Of a DNA stretch of 64,000 nucleotides, positions 1 to 8,370 are shown in pieces. This stretch comes from Bacillota bacterium (GTDB taxonomy: Bacteria > Bacillota > Bacilli > Paenibacillales > NBRC-103111). The notes under the pieces are model-generated. The model made no database searches. It was not told where the DNA came from and saw nothing but the letters and a program-made list of their open reading frames with translations. Made by a program: the position numbers and the translations under genes. The stretch lies in assembly GCA_023386955.1 (NCBI GenBank), contig JAEWIS010000025.1, positions 79,677 through 143,676 on the forward strand. Reading direction: 5' to 3'. The stretch's first letter is position 1, and every line of letters starts with the position of its first letter.

Positions 1-1
1 G

Positions 2-721
2 GAAAATCTCCGTGCCATCTCCGGTGAGAAGCGCAGCGAGGGTATCATTCTCCTGGGAACCAACCTGGATAAGGCTTTGCTGGAGCAGGTAGCCGCCCAA
101 TGGAAAGGGCCGTTGGTGGTGCTGGACACCTGCTTCGAAACGCTGCCCATCCCCTTTGTCCATATCAATAATATTCTGGGCGGGTATCAGGCCGGCTCCC
201 ACCTGTGCGGTCTCGGTCACCGCCACATCGGCTATATTGCCTCGGATATCCGGATCCGCAACTTCGACGACCGCCGGGCCGGCTTTATGCAGGCTTTACA
301 GGAGAACGGCGTGGAGCTGGCGGCGGAGAATGCCTTTTCCGTGGCCCCAACCATTCTGTCCTCCCAGGAGTCCCTGAAGAAACAGCTGTCCGCTTATCTG
401 GAGAAGGGACATGCCATGCCCACCGCCTTCTTCTGCGAATGCGACTACATTGCCATCAGCGCCATCAAATCCCTGACGGAGCTGGGCTATCGGGTTCCGG
501 CGGATATATCTGTGGTCGGCTTCGATAACATCTCCGAAGCGCGGATTATTACCCCCGAGCTCACCACCATCCACGTAGAGAAGGAACGGATGGCCCAATT
601 ATCCGTGGACATGATCATGGATATTATCCAGTCCGATTCCGCGGTGACAGCCAAGATCCTGGTGGATACCCATCTGGTGGAGCGGATGTCCACTGCGGAG
701 CCGGGTGCGGAGAGAAGCTGA
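2..721 (+). CDS. LacI/GalR-family transcriptional regulator, C-terminal part
   Basis: The frame is open from base 2 and continues upstream of the window, so only the last 239 residues are seen. This is the periplasmic-binding-protein-like effector domain; the N-terminal helix-turn-helix lies outside. Family signs: GHRHIGYI (a helix after the first Rossmann half), CECDYIAISAIKSL, and the near-universal VVGFDN...TTIHVEKERM block that closes the second lobe. Such proteins usually bind a sugar and repress a nearby catabolic operon. The pectin-degradation genes about 9 kb away are possible targets, but nothing here proves it. A good terminator follows the stop codon. The effector cannot be told from the sequence. 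Confidence 0.88.
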   Translation, partial: ENLRAISGEKRSEGIILLGTNLDKALLEQVAAQWKGPLVVLDTCFETLPIPFVHINNILGGYQAGSHLCGLGHRHIGYIASDIRIRNFDDRRAGFMQALQENGVELAAENAFSVAPTILSSQESLKKQLSAYLEKGHAMPTAFFCECDYIAISAIKSLTELGYRVPADISVVGFDNISEARIITPELTTIHVEKERMAQLSVDMIMDIIQSDSAVTAKILVDTHLVERMSTAEPGAERS

Positions 722-742
722 AGCCAGTTTCTGCATTTGAAT

Positions 743-777
743 AAAAAGAGGAGCCGATTAAGCCGGTTCCTCTTTTT
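743..777 (+). terminator. rho-independent terminator of the LacI-type gene
   Basis: A 14-bp stem (aaaaagaggagccg with cggttcctcttttt, one G-T wobble) closes a short loop and ends in a T run. It begins 22 bp after the stop codon. Confidence 0.85.
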
Positions 778-870
778 GCTGTACTTTTAATAAAATCTCA
801 ACATTGGCACCCTCCCATCAGTGATACAATAGAAGCGGTTTTTGTAACTTGGAGATGAGGTGAGGCAGAG

Positions 871-2049
871 ATGCGGCAAAAGGGTTCCTTTTTAGAAATT
901 CTGGGCTTGTCCGCCAAGCTGGGATTCACGTCCTTCGGCGGCCCCATTGCTCATTTGGGTTATTTTCGAGACGAGTATGTCAAACGCAGGAAATGGCTGG
1001 ATGAAAAAAGCTATGCCGATTTGGTTGCCCTATGCCAGTTTCTTCCGGGGCCGGCAAGCAGCCAGGTGGGAATTTCTATCGGGATTATGCGCGGCGGATT
1101 ATGGGGCGGACTTGCATCCTGGTGCGGATTTACCTTGCCGTCAGCGTTGGCGTTAATGATGTTTGCCTATGTGCTGAACAATTATGATGTTGGCAGCGCC
1201 GGTTGGCTGCATGGGCTGATGATTGTGGCGGTTGCCGTAGTAGCCCAGGCCGTGTGGGGAATGGCCCGCTCCCTTGCGCCGGACCGGACCCGGGGAAGCA
1301 TTGCAATCCTAACGGCCATCCTATCCTTGTTATGGACCTCCCCATATAGCCAACTGGTCCTTATCGCAGCCGCCGGATTATTCGGCAGGCTCTTTCTGGG
1401 AAAGCCGGAAACTCCCGAGACTCCGCGGCAGGGCATTCCCCTCAGCAAATGGACAGGGGTTGTAGCCTGGACCTTATTCTTCGGGCTGCTGGCCGGTTTG
1501 CCTCTGCTCAGGCAAGGGATTCAATCGCATTTTCTGGCCGTATTTGACAGCTTCTACCGGGTTGGCTCGTTGGTCTTCGGAGGCGGACATGTTGTGCTGC
1601 CAATGCTGCAAACCGAAGTGGTGCAGACAGGGTGGCTGACGGATTCCCAATTCCTTGCCGGTTACGGCGCAGCCCAAGCAGTGCCGGGCCCCTTGTTCAC
1701 CTTCTCCTCGTACCTGGGCACAGTCATGAACGGCTGGTTGGGCGGGCTTATTGCCCTTGCCGCCATGTTTTTGCCGTCCTTCTTATTAGTCGCCGGCTCT
1801 TTGCCGTTTTGGGAAACCATCCGCAGCCGCTCCCATTTTCAATCTGCATTAAAAGGCATTAACGCCGCAGTTGTAGGCATCCTGCTGGGCGCTTTATACA
1901 ATCCGGTATGGACAAGCGCTGTCCACACGCCTCTTGATTTTTGCCTGGCGTTGTTGGCATTCGGCCTGCTTATGCTGTGGAAGCTTCCCCCTTGGGTTGT
2001 TGTACTGCTGTCGGCAGCTGCCGGACAGGTAACGTCCCTTCTCCTCTGA
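871..2049 (+). CDS. chrA: chromate transporter, ChrA (CHR) family, two-domain type
   Basis: 392 residues, the length of long-chain ChrA proteins, with two CHR domains in tandem. The N-terminal half has the family's GFTSFGGPIAHLGYF and ALCQFLPGPASSQVG; the second half repeats them as VFGGGHVVLPML and GYGAAQAVPGPLFTFSSYLG. About ten hydrophobic segments place it in the cytoplasmic membrane. Characterised members export chromate; many homologues have only been inferred to do so, and a general anion role is possible. ATG start with GGAGATGAGG upstream. It is monocistronic and converges on the methyltransferase gene on the other strand 27 bp away. No chromate-responsive regulator is next to it. 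Confidence 0.9.
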   Translation: MRQKGSFLEILGLSAKLGFTSFGGPIAHLGYFRDEYVKRRKWLDEKSYADLVALCQFLPGPASSQVGISIGIMRGGLWGGLASWCGFTLPSALALMMFAYVLNNYDVGSAGWLHGLMIVAVAVVAQAVWGMARSLAPDRTRGSIAILTAILSLLWTSPYSQLVLIAAAGLFGRLFLGKPETPETPRQGIPLSKWTGVVAWTLFFGLLAGLPLLRQGIQSHFLAVFDSFYRVGSLVFGGGHVVLPMLQTEVVQTGWLTDSQFLAGYGAAQAVPGPLFTFSSYLGTVMNGWLGGLIALAAMFLPSFLLVAGSLPFWETIRSRSHFQSALKGINAAVVGILLGALYNPVWTSAVHTPLDFCLALLAFGLLMLWKLPPWVVVLLSAAAGQVTSLLL

Positions 2050-2075
2050 ATTCCGGCTTATCTTCCCGGTTATCC

Positions 2076-2648
2076 TCACCGGCTGCAGCTGCAGCACATC
2101 ACATACGCAGGAGGAAGGTTTCTCATTTCCCGGGTAATCTCAATCTTCTTGAAGTAGGCTTGAAACAGCCCCTGTTTGGTCAGGGAATATTGGAGGCTTA
2201 CAAACCTTCCTCCTTGGATCAAATGCTTCTTGCTCTGATGCAGAAGGCTTGTTGCCTCATGAATGGATATATGGGTAAGCGGTACGCTGGACACCGCGTA
2301 ATCAATCCAGGGGATATTATGCTTCTCCATATATTCGCCAATAGCGTTAGCCGAGTCGTGGATAATGTAAAGGTTGGGCTCATGCCCAAACTTCTTTTGC
2401 AACAGCTCACAAAATTCCCTGTTGCTTTCGAAAAGCAGCACAACTGTTTCCTTTTTTCTTGCTTTTAGCAGATATCCGGTAAAGGCCCCTGTACCGGGGC
2501 TATATTCCAGCAAGTAGCGGGCATTCTCAAAATCTATCTTTTCCATCATCCTCTGTGCCACATATTTGGAGCTGGGGAGCAGTGCCCCTGCGGTTCTTGG
2601 GTTTTTCAGATACTGCCTCATGAATGACAACAATTCCGATCCCATCAT
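2076..2648 (-). CDS. class I SAM-dependent methyltransferase, phospholipid N-methyltransferase-like
   Basis: 190 residues. It resembles the PmtA-type group that methylates phosphatidylethanolamine: N-terminal FMRQYLKNPRTAGALLPSS, then motif I as LEYSPGTGAFTG where the family normally has ELGPGTG, and an acidic ribose-binding residue in LLFESNREF. The substitution of the usual GPGTG by SPGTG keeps the glycines, so SAM binding is likely retained. ATG at 2648 has GGGGAGGAA before it. It lies 18 bp downstream of the ABC exporter genes and of pssA, which makes a lipid substrate plausible. rRNA dimethylases (KsgA/Erm) share this fold, so the lipid assignment is inference. Confidence 0.72.
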   Translation of the reverse strand: MMGSELLSFMRQYLKNPRTAGALLPSSKYVAQRMMEKIDFENARYLLEYSPGTGAFTGYLLKARKKETVVLLFESNREFCELLQKKFGHEPNLYIIHDSANAIGEYMEKHNIPWIDYAVSSVPLTHISIHEATSLLHQSKKHLIQGGRFVSLQYSLTKQGLFQAYFKKIEITREMRNLPPAYVMCCSCSR

Positions 2649-2666
2649 AAATTCCTCCCCGCTTCG

Positions 2667-4508
2667 CTATTGAACACTAGCCTTGGCGGCAAACTGGCTG
2701 TTATACAGCTCTTCATAGAAGCCCTTTTGGGACATAAGCTCATGGTGGCTCCCCTGTTCGATAATGGTCCCGTCCTTCATGACCAGAATCCTGTCCGCAT
2801 CCCGGATCGTGGACAGCCGGTGGGCAATCACGAAGCTGGTCCGTCCTTGCATAAGCCGCTTCATCGCCTTTTGAATCTCCGCCTCTGTCCGTGTATCCAC
2901 ACTGGAGGTTGCTTCATCCAGAATCAGAATAGCCGGCTTGGCCAGAATGGCTCTTGCAATGGTCAGCAGTTGGCGCTGTCCCTGGGACAGGTTGGAGCCG
3001 TCCTCATCCAGCATCGTCCGGTAGCCCAGGGGCAGGGTCTGGATAAAGTGATGGACACGGGCCGCCTTCGCCGCCTCCATGATCTCCTCCTGTGTAGCAT
3101 TCGGATCCCCGTATGCGATATTATCCAGCACAGTTCCGTGGAACAGCCAGGTGTCCTGCAGCACCATCCCGAACATCCTTCGCAGATGCCCCCTGTTCAA
3201 GCGGCTGATGTCATAACCGTCCACGATAATCCGTCCTCCCTGAAGCTCATAAAAGCGCATCAGCAAATTGATCAGAGTGGTTTTGCCTGCACCTGTGGGT
3301 CCTACGATGGCTACCGTATCTCCTGCATTCAGGGACAGATGGATATCCTTCATCAGAAGGGAGCCTTCCTGATAACCGAAGCTGACATGCTGGAATTCCA
3401 CTTTGCCCTTTGGGTTTACAATCATGCTGTTGCCGGCGGTATCCGGCACTTCCTCCGGAGCATCAAGCAGGTCAAATACCCGTTCTGCCGAGGCCACCGC
3501 AGACTGCATCATACTCATGACGTAAGCAGCCTCGTGGGCAGGCTCCAGACACATATCTACATATTGGATAAAGGCTTGTATCCGTCCAAGAGATAACGTC
3601 CCGTTGACAGCAAAAACACCCCCGATGACCGCTACAGCAACATAACCGGTTTTGCCCAAAATCTTAACGAAGGGAGAAACCGCGTAAACTGAGAATTGCG
3701 CCCTCCAGTTGGTCTTCACTAGCTGCCCATTTACCTCCCGGAAAGCCGCCATGGAAGCCTCTTCTCTGTTAAAGGCCTTCACCAGGGCCATACCGGTAAA
3801 GGTTTCTTCAATCACACCGTTGAGGCTGCCCAGTGTCTGCTGGTTATCGGCATAACGCTTTTCAATTTTGGGAGAGAGCTTTCCGGTCACAAACAAGGAA
3901 GCGGACAAAACCGCAATGATGATAAGGGTCAGCGTAGGGCTGATGGTCATCATAATCACCACAGCAGCCACAATGGTTATCACAGCGTTGATGAGTTGCA
4001 TCAAACCTTCCTGGAGACTGTCGCCCACCCGCTCCAGGTCATTGGTGGCCCGGCTGAGAATGTCGCCTTTTTGATGGGAGTCATAATAATGCAGGGGCAG
4101 CCGGCTCAGCTTGAGGCTGATTTCCTGCCGCAGCGTCAAGGTTAGGGTTTGCGAGACACCCGCCATGAAATATTGGGCGATATACGAGAACACGGAGCTG
4201 AACAGGTACAAGAGACCCAAAACCGTCAGTATTCTGCCAATATCCCCGGCTAATGCGGAAAAGGGCGTGTTGCTCTGAATACCCTTGAACAGGATATCGA
4301 TGGCTTGCCCCACTACCAACGGAGCGGCAATCATCAAACCGCAGCTTATGATCAACGAAAGCAGAATCACAATAAACTTTGCTTTTTGCTTGAACAAATA
4401 CCGGAGCAGTCTTTTGGTGGTCAGCTTGGGGTTCCGTGCTTTTTCCACCGAATATTCGTCCAACCCGCCGTCATTCTGCAGCTCAGCCTGGCTCATATGT
4501 TCACTCAT
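2667..4508 (-). CDS. ABC exporter half-transporter, consensus ATPase site (BmrD/YheH-like)
   Basis: 613 residues from the ATG at 4508, which is preceded by GGGAGGAGCAG; a longer frame to 4562 lacks such a site. A six-helix transmembrane domain (about residues 40-340) is followed by an ATPase domain with Walker A GPTGAGKTT, signature NLSQGQRQL (Gln instead of the second Gly), Walker B ILILDEATSSVD with the catalytic Glu, and the H-loop His in VIAHRLST. The altered signature together with an intact Glu is the pattern of the consensus subunit in TM287/288 and BmrCD heterodimers. It overlaps the upstream partner gene by 8 bp, so the two are translationally coupled. Likely a drug, lipid or peptide exporter; substrate unknown. 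Confidence 0.9.
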   Translation of the reverse strand: MSEHMSQAELQNDGGLDEYSVEKARNPKLTTKRLLRYLFKQKAKFIVILLSLIISCGLMIAAPLVVGQAIDILFKGIQSNTPFSALAGDIGRILTVLGLLYLFSSVFSYIAQYFMAGVSQTLTLTLRQEISLKLSRLPLHYYDSHQKGDILSRATNDLERVGDSLQEGLMQLINAVITIVAAVVIMMTISPTLTLIIIAVLSASLFVTGKLSPKIEKRYADNQQTLGSLNGVIEETFTGMALVKAFNREEASMAAFREVNGQLVKTNWRAQFSVYAVSPFVKILGKTGYVAVAVIGGVFAVNGTLSLGRIQAFIQYVDMCLEPAHEAAYVMSMMQSAVASAERVFDLLDAPEEVPDTAGNSMIVNPKGKVEFQHVSFGYQEGSLLMKDIHLSLNAGDTVAIVGPTGAGKTTLINLLMRFYELQGGRIIVDGYDISRLNRGHLRRMFGMVLQDTWLFHGTVLDNIAYGDPNATQEEIMEAAKAARVHHFIQTLPLGYRTMLDEDGSNLSQGQRQLLTIARAILAKPAILILDEATSSVDTRTEAEIQKAMKRLMQGRTSFVIAHRLSTIRDADRILVMKDGTIIEQGSHHELMSQKGFYEELYNSQFAAKASVQ

Positions 4509-6255
4509 CTGCTCCTCCCTCCGTTTCTGCAAGCTCATCGTCACTAAGCTGGGATTGGGCAATTTGCCGGTATACCGTACAGGCTTTCATAAGCTCCCGG
4601 TGGGTGCCTGTTCCGGCAATCCTGCCTTCGTCCAGGACAATAATCCGGTCGGCATCAAGAATGGTGCTGATCCGCTGGGCCACAATGATAACCGTGGCAT
4701 AGCGGGTTTCACCTTGTAGAGCCTTCCGCAGCATCGCGTCTGTTTTGAAATCCAGCGCAGAGAAGCTGTCATCGAACACATAGATGTCCGGCCGGCGCAC
4801 CAATGCCCGGGCAATACACAGCCGCTGCTTTTGCCCGCCTGAGAAATTGCTCCCCCCTTGAGCGACAGAGGAGCGGTATCCCTGCGGGGTTTGCCTGATG
4901 AACCCGTCTGCCTGGGCCACCGCGGCGGCATGTTCAATCTCTTGATCGGTGGCATCGGCTTTGCCATGCCGGATATTATCGGCAATGGTTCCGCTGAACA
5001 AAAATGCCTTTTGCGGGACGTAGCCGATTTTATCCCGCAGCTGCTTCTGCGGCATGGTGCGGATATCCGCTCCGCCCACCCGGATGGAGCCTTCCTGAAT
5101 ATCAAAAAAACGGAGAAGCAGCTGGGCAATGGTGGATTTTCCGGACCCTGTCCCGCCTATGATTGCCGTCACTTCTCCCCGTTTGGCTTCAAAGCTGATC
5201 CGGTCCAACACGGGAGCTTCCGCATTCGGATACTGGAAGGTCACTTGATTAAATACCACGTGGGCATCAAGCGGGTTCTCCTGCTTATCCGCTGCCGCCT
5301 CTGTTTCCTCTGGCTGCGTGTCTAACACTTCATTAATCCGGTCCGCGGAGGCTTGGGCCTTGGGAATGTACATAAACATCAACAGCGCCATCACTAAGGC
5401 GTGGAGAATGAGAAAGCAATATTCCACCATGGCAATCATATCGCCGATTTGAACCCCACTTTTTCCGCCTATCCATATGATGAAGATGACACATACATTA
5501 ACAATCAGCAGGACCGCCGGCTGGAATGCGGCGAAGAGCTTATTGATCCGGATGGAATTGCCCGCATAATCCGCGGCGGCTTCATCCAATCTCCCCTTCT
5601 CATAAGCCTCCCTGTGAAAAGCGCGGATGACGCGGACCCCAATGATGTTCTCACGGAGAATCCGGGTAATCCGGTCCATTTTGACCTGCACCATTCTGAA
5701 TAAGGGAATCACTTTTCTGCCGAAGAACAGGGTGAACAGCATAAAAAGCAGCATGGTGCCCACAATCATCAGTGCCAAGGTCTGATTCTTCGTGAAGGCA
5801 AGCACCAAACCCGCGATCACCATAAGCGGAGCAGGAAGCATCATCTGCAGGAACATCACGGACATTTGACCAACGGAGCTGACATCTCCGGTTGCCCTTG
5901 TAATCATGGAGGCGACGCCGATCCGGTTAAAGTCGCTTGTGGTAAGGGACTGGGCTTTGCCAAAAACCGCCTCACGTACACTTCCCGAGAACTGCGAGGC
6001 CACCTTGGTGCCCAGCCATGAGCCCAGAATGGCGATGGCCCCGGCAAGAATAGCAACACCCAGCATCCATACGCCGTACCTGACAATATGGCTCATGCTC
6101 CCTGCCATAATACCGCGATTCACAATTTCCGCGGTTAACGTGGGAATATATAAGGTCCCGAAGGTATGCAGGAAGGTCAGAAGAATAATAATCCCCAGCG
6201 TAAGCCGGTAGGGCCTGAAAAACCGGAGCAGTGTAAACATAAGCTCTCCTTTCAC
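4501..6255 (-). CDS. ABC exporter half-transporter, degenerate ATPase site (BmrC/YheI-like)
   Basis: 584 residues: six transmembrane helices in the first 320, then an ATPase domain with Walker A GGTGSGKST, a normal signature NFSGGQKQR, but Walker B VFDDSFSALD (Asp in place of the catalytic Glu) and Gln in place of the H-loop His (VAQRISTI). These substitutions define the non-hydrolysing partner of heterodimeric exporters such as BmrCD and TM287/288, and fit the complementary defects in the next gene. It begins 1 bp from the end of pssA and overlaps its partner by ATGAGTGA, so the four genes 7494 to 2667 form one operon. Confidence 0.9.
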   Translation of the reverse strand: MKGELMFTLLRFFRPYRLTLGIIILLTFLHTFGTLYIPTLTAEIVNRGIMAGSMSHIVRYGVWMLGVAILAGAIAILGSWLGTKVASQFSGSVREAVFGKAQSLTTSDFNRIGVASMITRATGDVSSVGQMSVMFLQMMLPAPLMVIAGLVLAFTKNQTLALMIVGTMLLFMLFTLFFGRKVIPLFRMVQVKMDRITRILRENIIGVRVIRAFHREAYEKGRLDEAAADYAGNSIRINKLFAAFQPAVLLIVNVCVIFIIWIGGKSGVQIGDMIAMVEYCFLILHALVMALLMFMYIPKAQASADRINEVLDTQPEETEAAADKQENPLDAHVVFNQVTFQYPNAEAPVLDRISFEAKRGEVTAIIGGTGSGKSTIAQLLLRFFDIQEGSIRVGGADIRTMPQKQLRDKIGYVPQKAFLFSGTIADNIRHGKADATDQEIEHAAAVAQADGFIRQTPQGYRSSVAQGGSNFSGGQKQRLCIARALVRRPDIYVFDDSFSALDFKTDAMLRKALQGETRYATVIIVAQRISTILDADRIIVLDEGRIAGTGTHRELMKACTVYRQIAQSQLSDDELAETEGGADE

Positions 6256-6777
6256 TCATATTTTCTTAAGCTTGAGCTTCGATACCATCAGGATGGAAAG
6301 CAGCAGCAGCAAAACCACCGACACAAACAGGAAAACAGGGCTGCTTGGCACCATCAGTGAGTATACCGAAAGAATAAGTCCCGCAATGGTAATCGGCACC
6401 CCGCTGAAATTGCCGTCGAAGGTGCTGGCGTTATAACGCCCCAGCCTGTAACACCCGCTGATGATGTACAGCAGCAGGAACCCGACTCCCGCCAGCTTTA
6501 GACCATGAACATCAGAGAAAGCGAACTTATGAAAAATCAACAAGGCAGGCGCAACTCCGAAGGAAACCAGGTCGGCCAGGGAATCCAGCTCTTTTCCGAT
6601 ATCGCTGGTCACATTTAACCGTCTGGCGATCCTTCCGTCATACCTGTCAATGAGCGCCGCGATAATGATGTAGACCGCGCTGGCAATGTAATTGTCTTTC
6701 AGAACCGCCAGCAGCGATAGAACACCGAAGGACAAATTGGCAAATGTAAGCAGATTAGGCACACTTTTTTTTAACAT
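6256..6777 (-). CDS. pssA: CDP-diacylglycerol--serine O-phosphatidyltransferase
   Basis: 173 residues from ATG at 6777 (GGGGTGG five bases upstream; an in-frame GTG at 6786 is possible). The CDP-alcohol phosphotransferase signature is complete near residues 45-75: DRYDGRIAR, then G, then DSLADLVSFG, matching D-x2-D-G-x2-A-R-x8-G-x3-D-x3-D. Hydrophobic segments make it an integral membrane enzyme that makes phosphatidylserine from CDP-diacylglycerol and serine. The usual partner, Psd decarboxylase, is not in this window. It sits between a TVP38-like membrane protein and an ABC exporter pair, suggesting an operon for membrane lipid change. Confidence 0.9.
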   Translation of the reverse strand: MLKKSVPNLLTFANLSFGVLSLLAVLKDNYIASAVYIIIAALIDRYDGRIARRLNVTSDIGKELDSLADLVSFGVAPALLIFHKFAFSDVHGLKLAGVGFLLLYIISGCYRLGRYNASTFDGNFSGVPITIAGLILSVYSLMVPSSPVFLFVSVVLLLLLSILMVSKLKLKKI

Positions 6778-6792
6778 GATTTCCACCCCGAT

Positions 6793-7494
6793 TTAGGATT
6801 TACCCGTGCTTTTGTTCAATTGCGATAGCTTCTGAATGAGCTTGTCCTTATAGATCAGTCCGAGGATGAAGGAAATGATGGCCACCGCGGATATGATGAT
6901 TGTGGACAGATAGTTTTTGTGGTACATGTTCGCTCCAATGCTGACCGAGGCCAATAACCAGGGAAACCGCGCCACAAGCAAAATGGTGAAAAACCGGAGC
7001 GGCTTTATGGGCGTTAATCCTGCGGCGTATATGAACATATCCTTGGGCAGCCCCGGTATGATGAATACGATGAACAGAAAAACCGAAAACTTCTTATTGT
7101 CCAGCATGTCGGCCATCCACTTGAATTGGCTCTTGTCCAGCAGCCTCTGGACATAATCCCCTCCCAAAAAACGGGTAAAGTAAAAAGCGATCATAGCCCC
7201 CGCCAGAAGCCCCGCAACGGTATAAACCGTTCCTAACGTCACCCCGTAAATATATCCCCCGGCAATCTGTATCACCTCTCCCGGAATAGGGGCAATGACG
7301 GTTTGCAGAATCTGAAAAAGCACAAACCCGATCGGACCGGACTTCCCTAACGAAAGAATATAATTGCGGAATTCATCAATGGACAAGGTCATTTTCACGA
7401 TCTGCGGAAAGTACCGGATCACCAGAAATACCAACAGGATCGCGATAACCGCCAAGATCACCTTACAGACAAGTTGTTTCTTTGCATTCTCCAC
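6793..7494 (-). CDS. TVP38/TMEM64 (SNARE-associated, DedA-like) membrane protein
   Basis: 233 residues with an N-terminal helix, then the VTT/DedA domain: FQILQTVIAPIPGEVIQIAGGYIYG and, after an amphipathic stretch, IPGLPKDMFIYAAGLTPI and FPWLLASVSIGA. Relatives of this fold act as lipid scramblases or as undecaprenyl/phospholipid flippases; the role of this member is not known. Start is GTG at 7494 with AAAGGA upstream. It is the first gene of an operon leading into pssA and divergent from a two-component system, with possible response-regulator sites in the shared promoter. Confidence 0.85.
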   Translation of the reverse strand: MENAKKQLVCKVILAVIAILLVFLVIRYFPQIVKMTLSIDEFRNYILSLGKSGPIGFVLFQILQTVIAPIPGEVIQIAGGYIYGVTLGTVYTVAGLLAGAMIAFYFTRFLGGDYVQRLLDKSQFKWMADMLDNKKFSVFLFIVFIIPGLPKDMFIYAAGLTPIKPLRFFTILLVARFPWLLASVSIGANMYHKNYLSTIIISAVAIISFILGLIYKDKLIQKLSQLNKSTGKS

Positions 7495-7551
7495 GCCATT
7501 TATCCTTTCTCATTGGTCTGGCCTTACGTACAACATGATTGTAGGCCCGGG

Positions 7552-7639
7552 TTCTTAAGAAGCCACCAAAGGAGATCTTAATAATTCTTAAGTGCCGCCG
7601 GAATCATGGTTTATTCGCAACCTGCACATTATACTTAAG
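7552..7639. promoter_or_regulatory. CTTAAG direct repeats in a divergent promoter
   Basis: The 177-bp gap between the TVP38 gene and the response regulator holds TTCTTAAGAA (7552-7561), CTTAAT at 7577 and CTTAAG at 7587 exactly 10 bp apart, and ACTTAAGG (7633-7640). Ten-base direct repeats are what OmpR/PhoB-type regulators usually bind, so this is a candidate box for the adjacent regulator. Inference only. Confidence 0.4.
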
Positions 7640-7671
7640 GGACCTTGTTATGTTTGGGGGGAGGAGATTGG

Positions 7672-8370
7672 ATGGAATCGGATAAGAAAATACTGATTGC
7701 GGACGATAATCAGGAGATCAGAGAGATTGTCCGTGTGCTGCTGGAGAGTGAGCAATACCAGGTGGCAGAAGCCGTAGACGGGGACGATGCGGTGGCCAAA
7801 GTGGATGAAAACGTGGATTTGATTATTCTGGATATTATGATGCCGGGGAAATCCGGGTTTAAGGCGTGTGTGGAGATCCGCGAAAAAACAAGTGCTCCCA
7901 TTCTATTTCTGACGGCCAAAACAGATGATTCGGATAAGTTTATGGCGTTTTCCGCGGGAAGTGATGATTACCTGTCCAAGCCGTTCTCCTATACGGAATT
8001 AGTGTCCAGGGTCAAGGCCCTGCTGAGGAGGTATTACGTCTATAAAGGCAAGGACAAGCCCAATCCGCCGGATGTCATTACCATTAACGGGCTGCGGATC
8101 AATACGGTGACCAACGAGGTTTATATGGAGAATAAGGAGATTTCACTCACTGATATTGAGTATAAAATCCTGCTGCTGATGGCAACGTACAGGAAGAAAA
8201 TATTTTCCGCCCAAAATCTGTACGAAAGTGTCTGGGAGGAGCCGTACTTTCACAGCTGCAACAATACGGTGATGGTTCATATCCGGAACCTGAGGATGAA
8301 GCTGGAGCATAATCCCCAAAACCCGGAGTATATCAGAACGGTATGGGGAAAGGGGTACCGGATTGAATAG
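7672..8370 (+). CDS. two-component response regulator, OmpR/PhoB family
   Basis: 232 residues from the ATG at 7672, preceded by GGGGGGAGGAG. The receiver domain has the acidic pair D11-D12, the phosphorylation site D54 in ILDIMMPG, the Thr in LFLTAKT and Lys in LSKPFSY. The C-terminal winged helix (about 135-232) carries LTDIEYKILLLMATYRKKIFS and the wing VMVHIRNLRMKLE...IRTVWGKGYRIE. It runs into the histidine kinase gene with an 8-bp overlap and is divergent from the lipid/ABC operon, the likely target. The layout resembles cell-envelope stress systems that control BceAB- or VanS-like outputs. Confidence 0.93.
   Translation: MESDKKILIADDNQEIREIVRVLLESEQYQVAEAVDGDDAVAKVDENVDLIILDIMMPGKSGFKACVEIREKTSAPILFLTAKTDDSDKFMAFSAGSDDYLSKPFSYTELVSRVKALLRRYYVYKGKDKPNPPDVITINGLRINTVTNEVYMENKEISLTDIEYKILLLMATYRKKIFSAQNLYESVWEEPYFHSCNNTVMVHIRNLRMKLEHNPQNPEYIRTVWGKGYRIE

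Noticed and set aside
4501..4562. Upstream extension of the second ABC gene to 4562
   Set aside because: The ATG at 4508 has a strong ribosome site and the usual short overlap with the previous gene; the extra 18 residues are not ABC-like.
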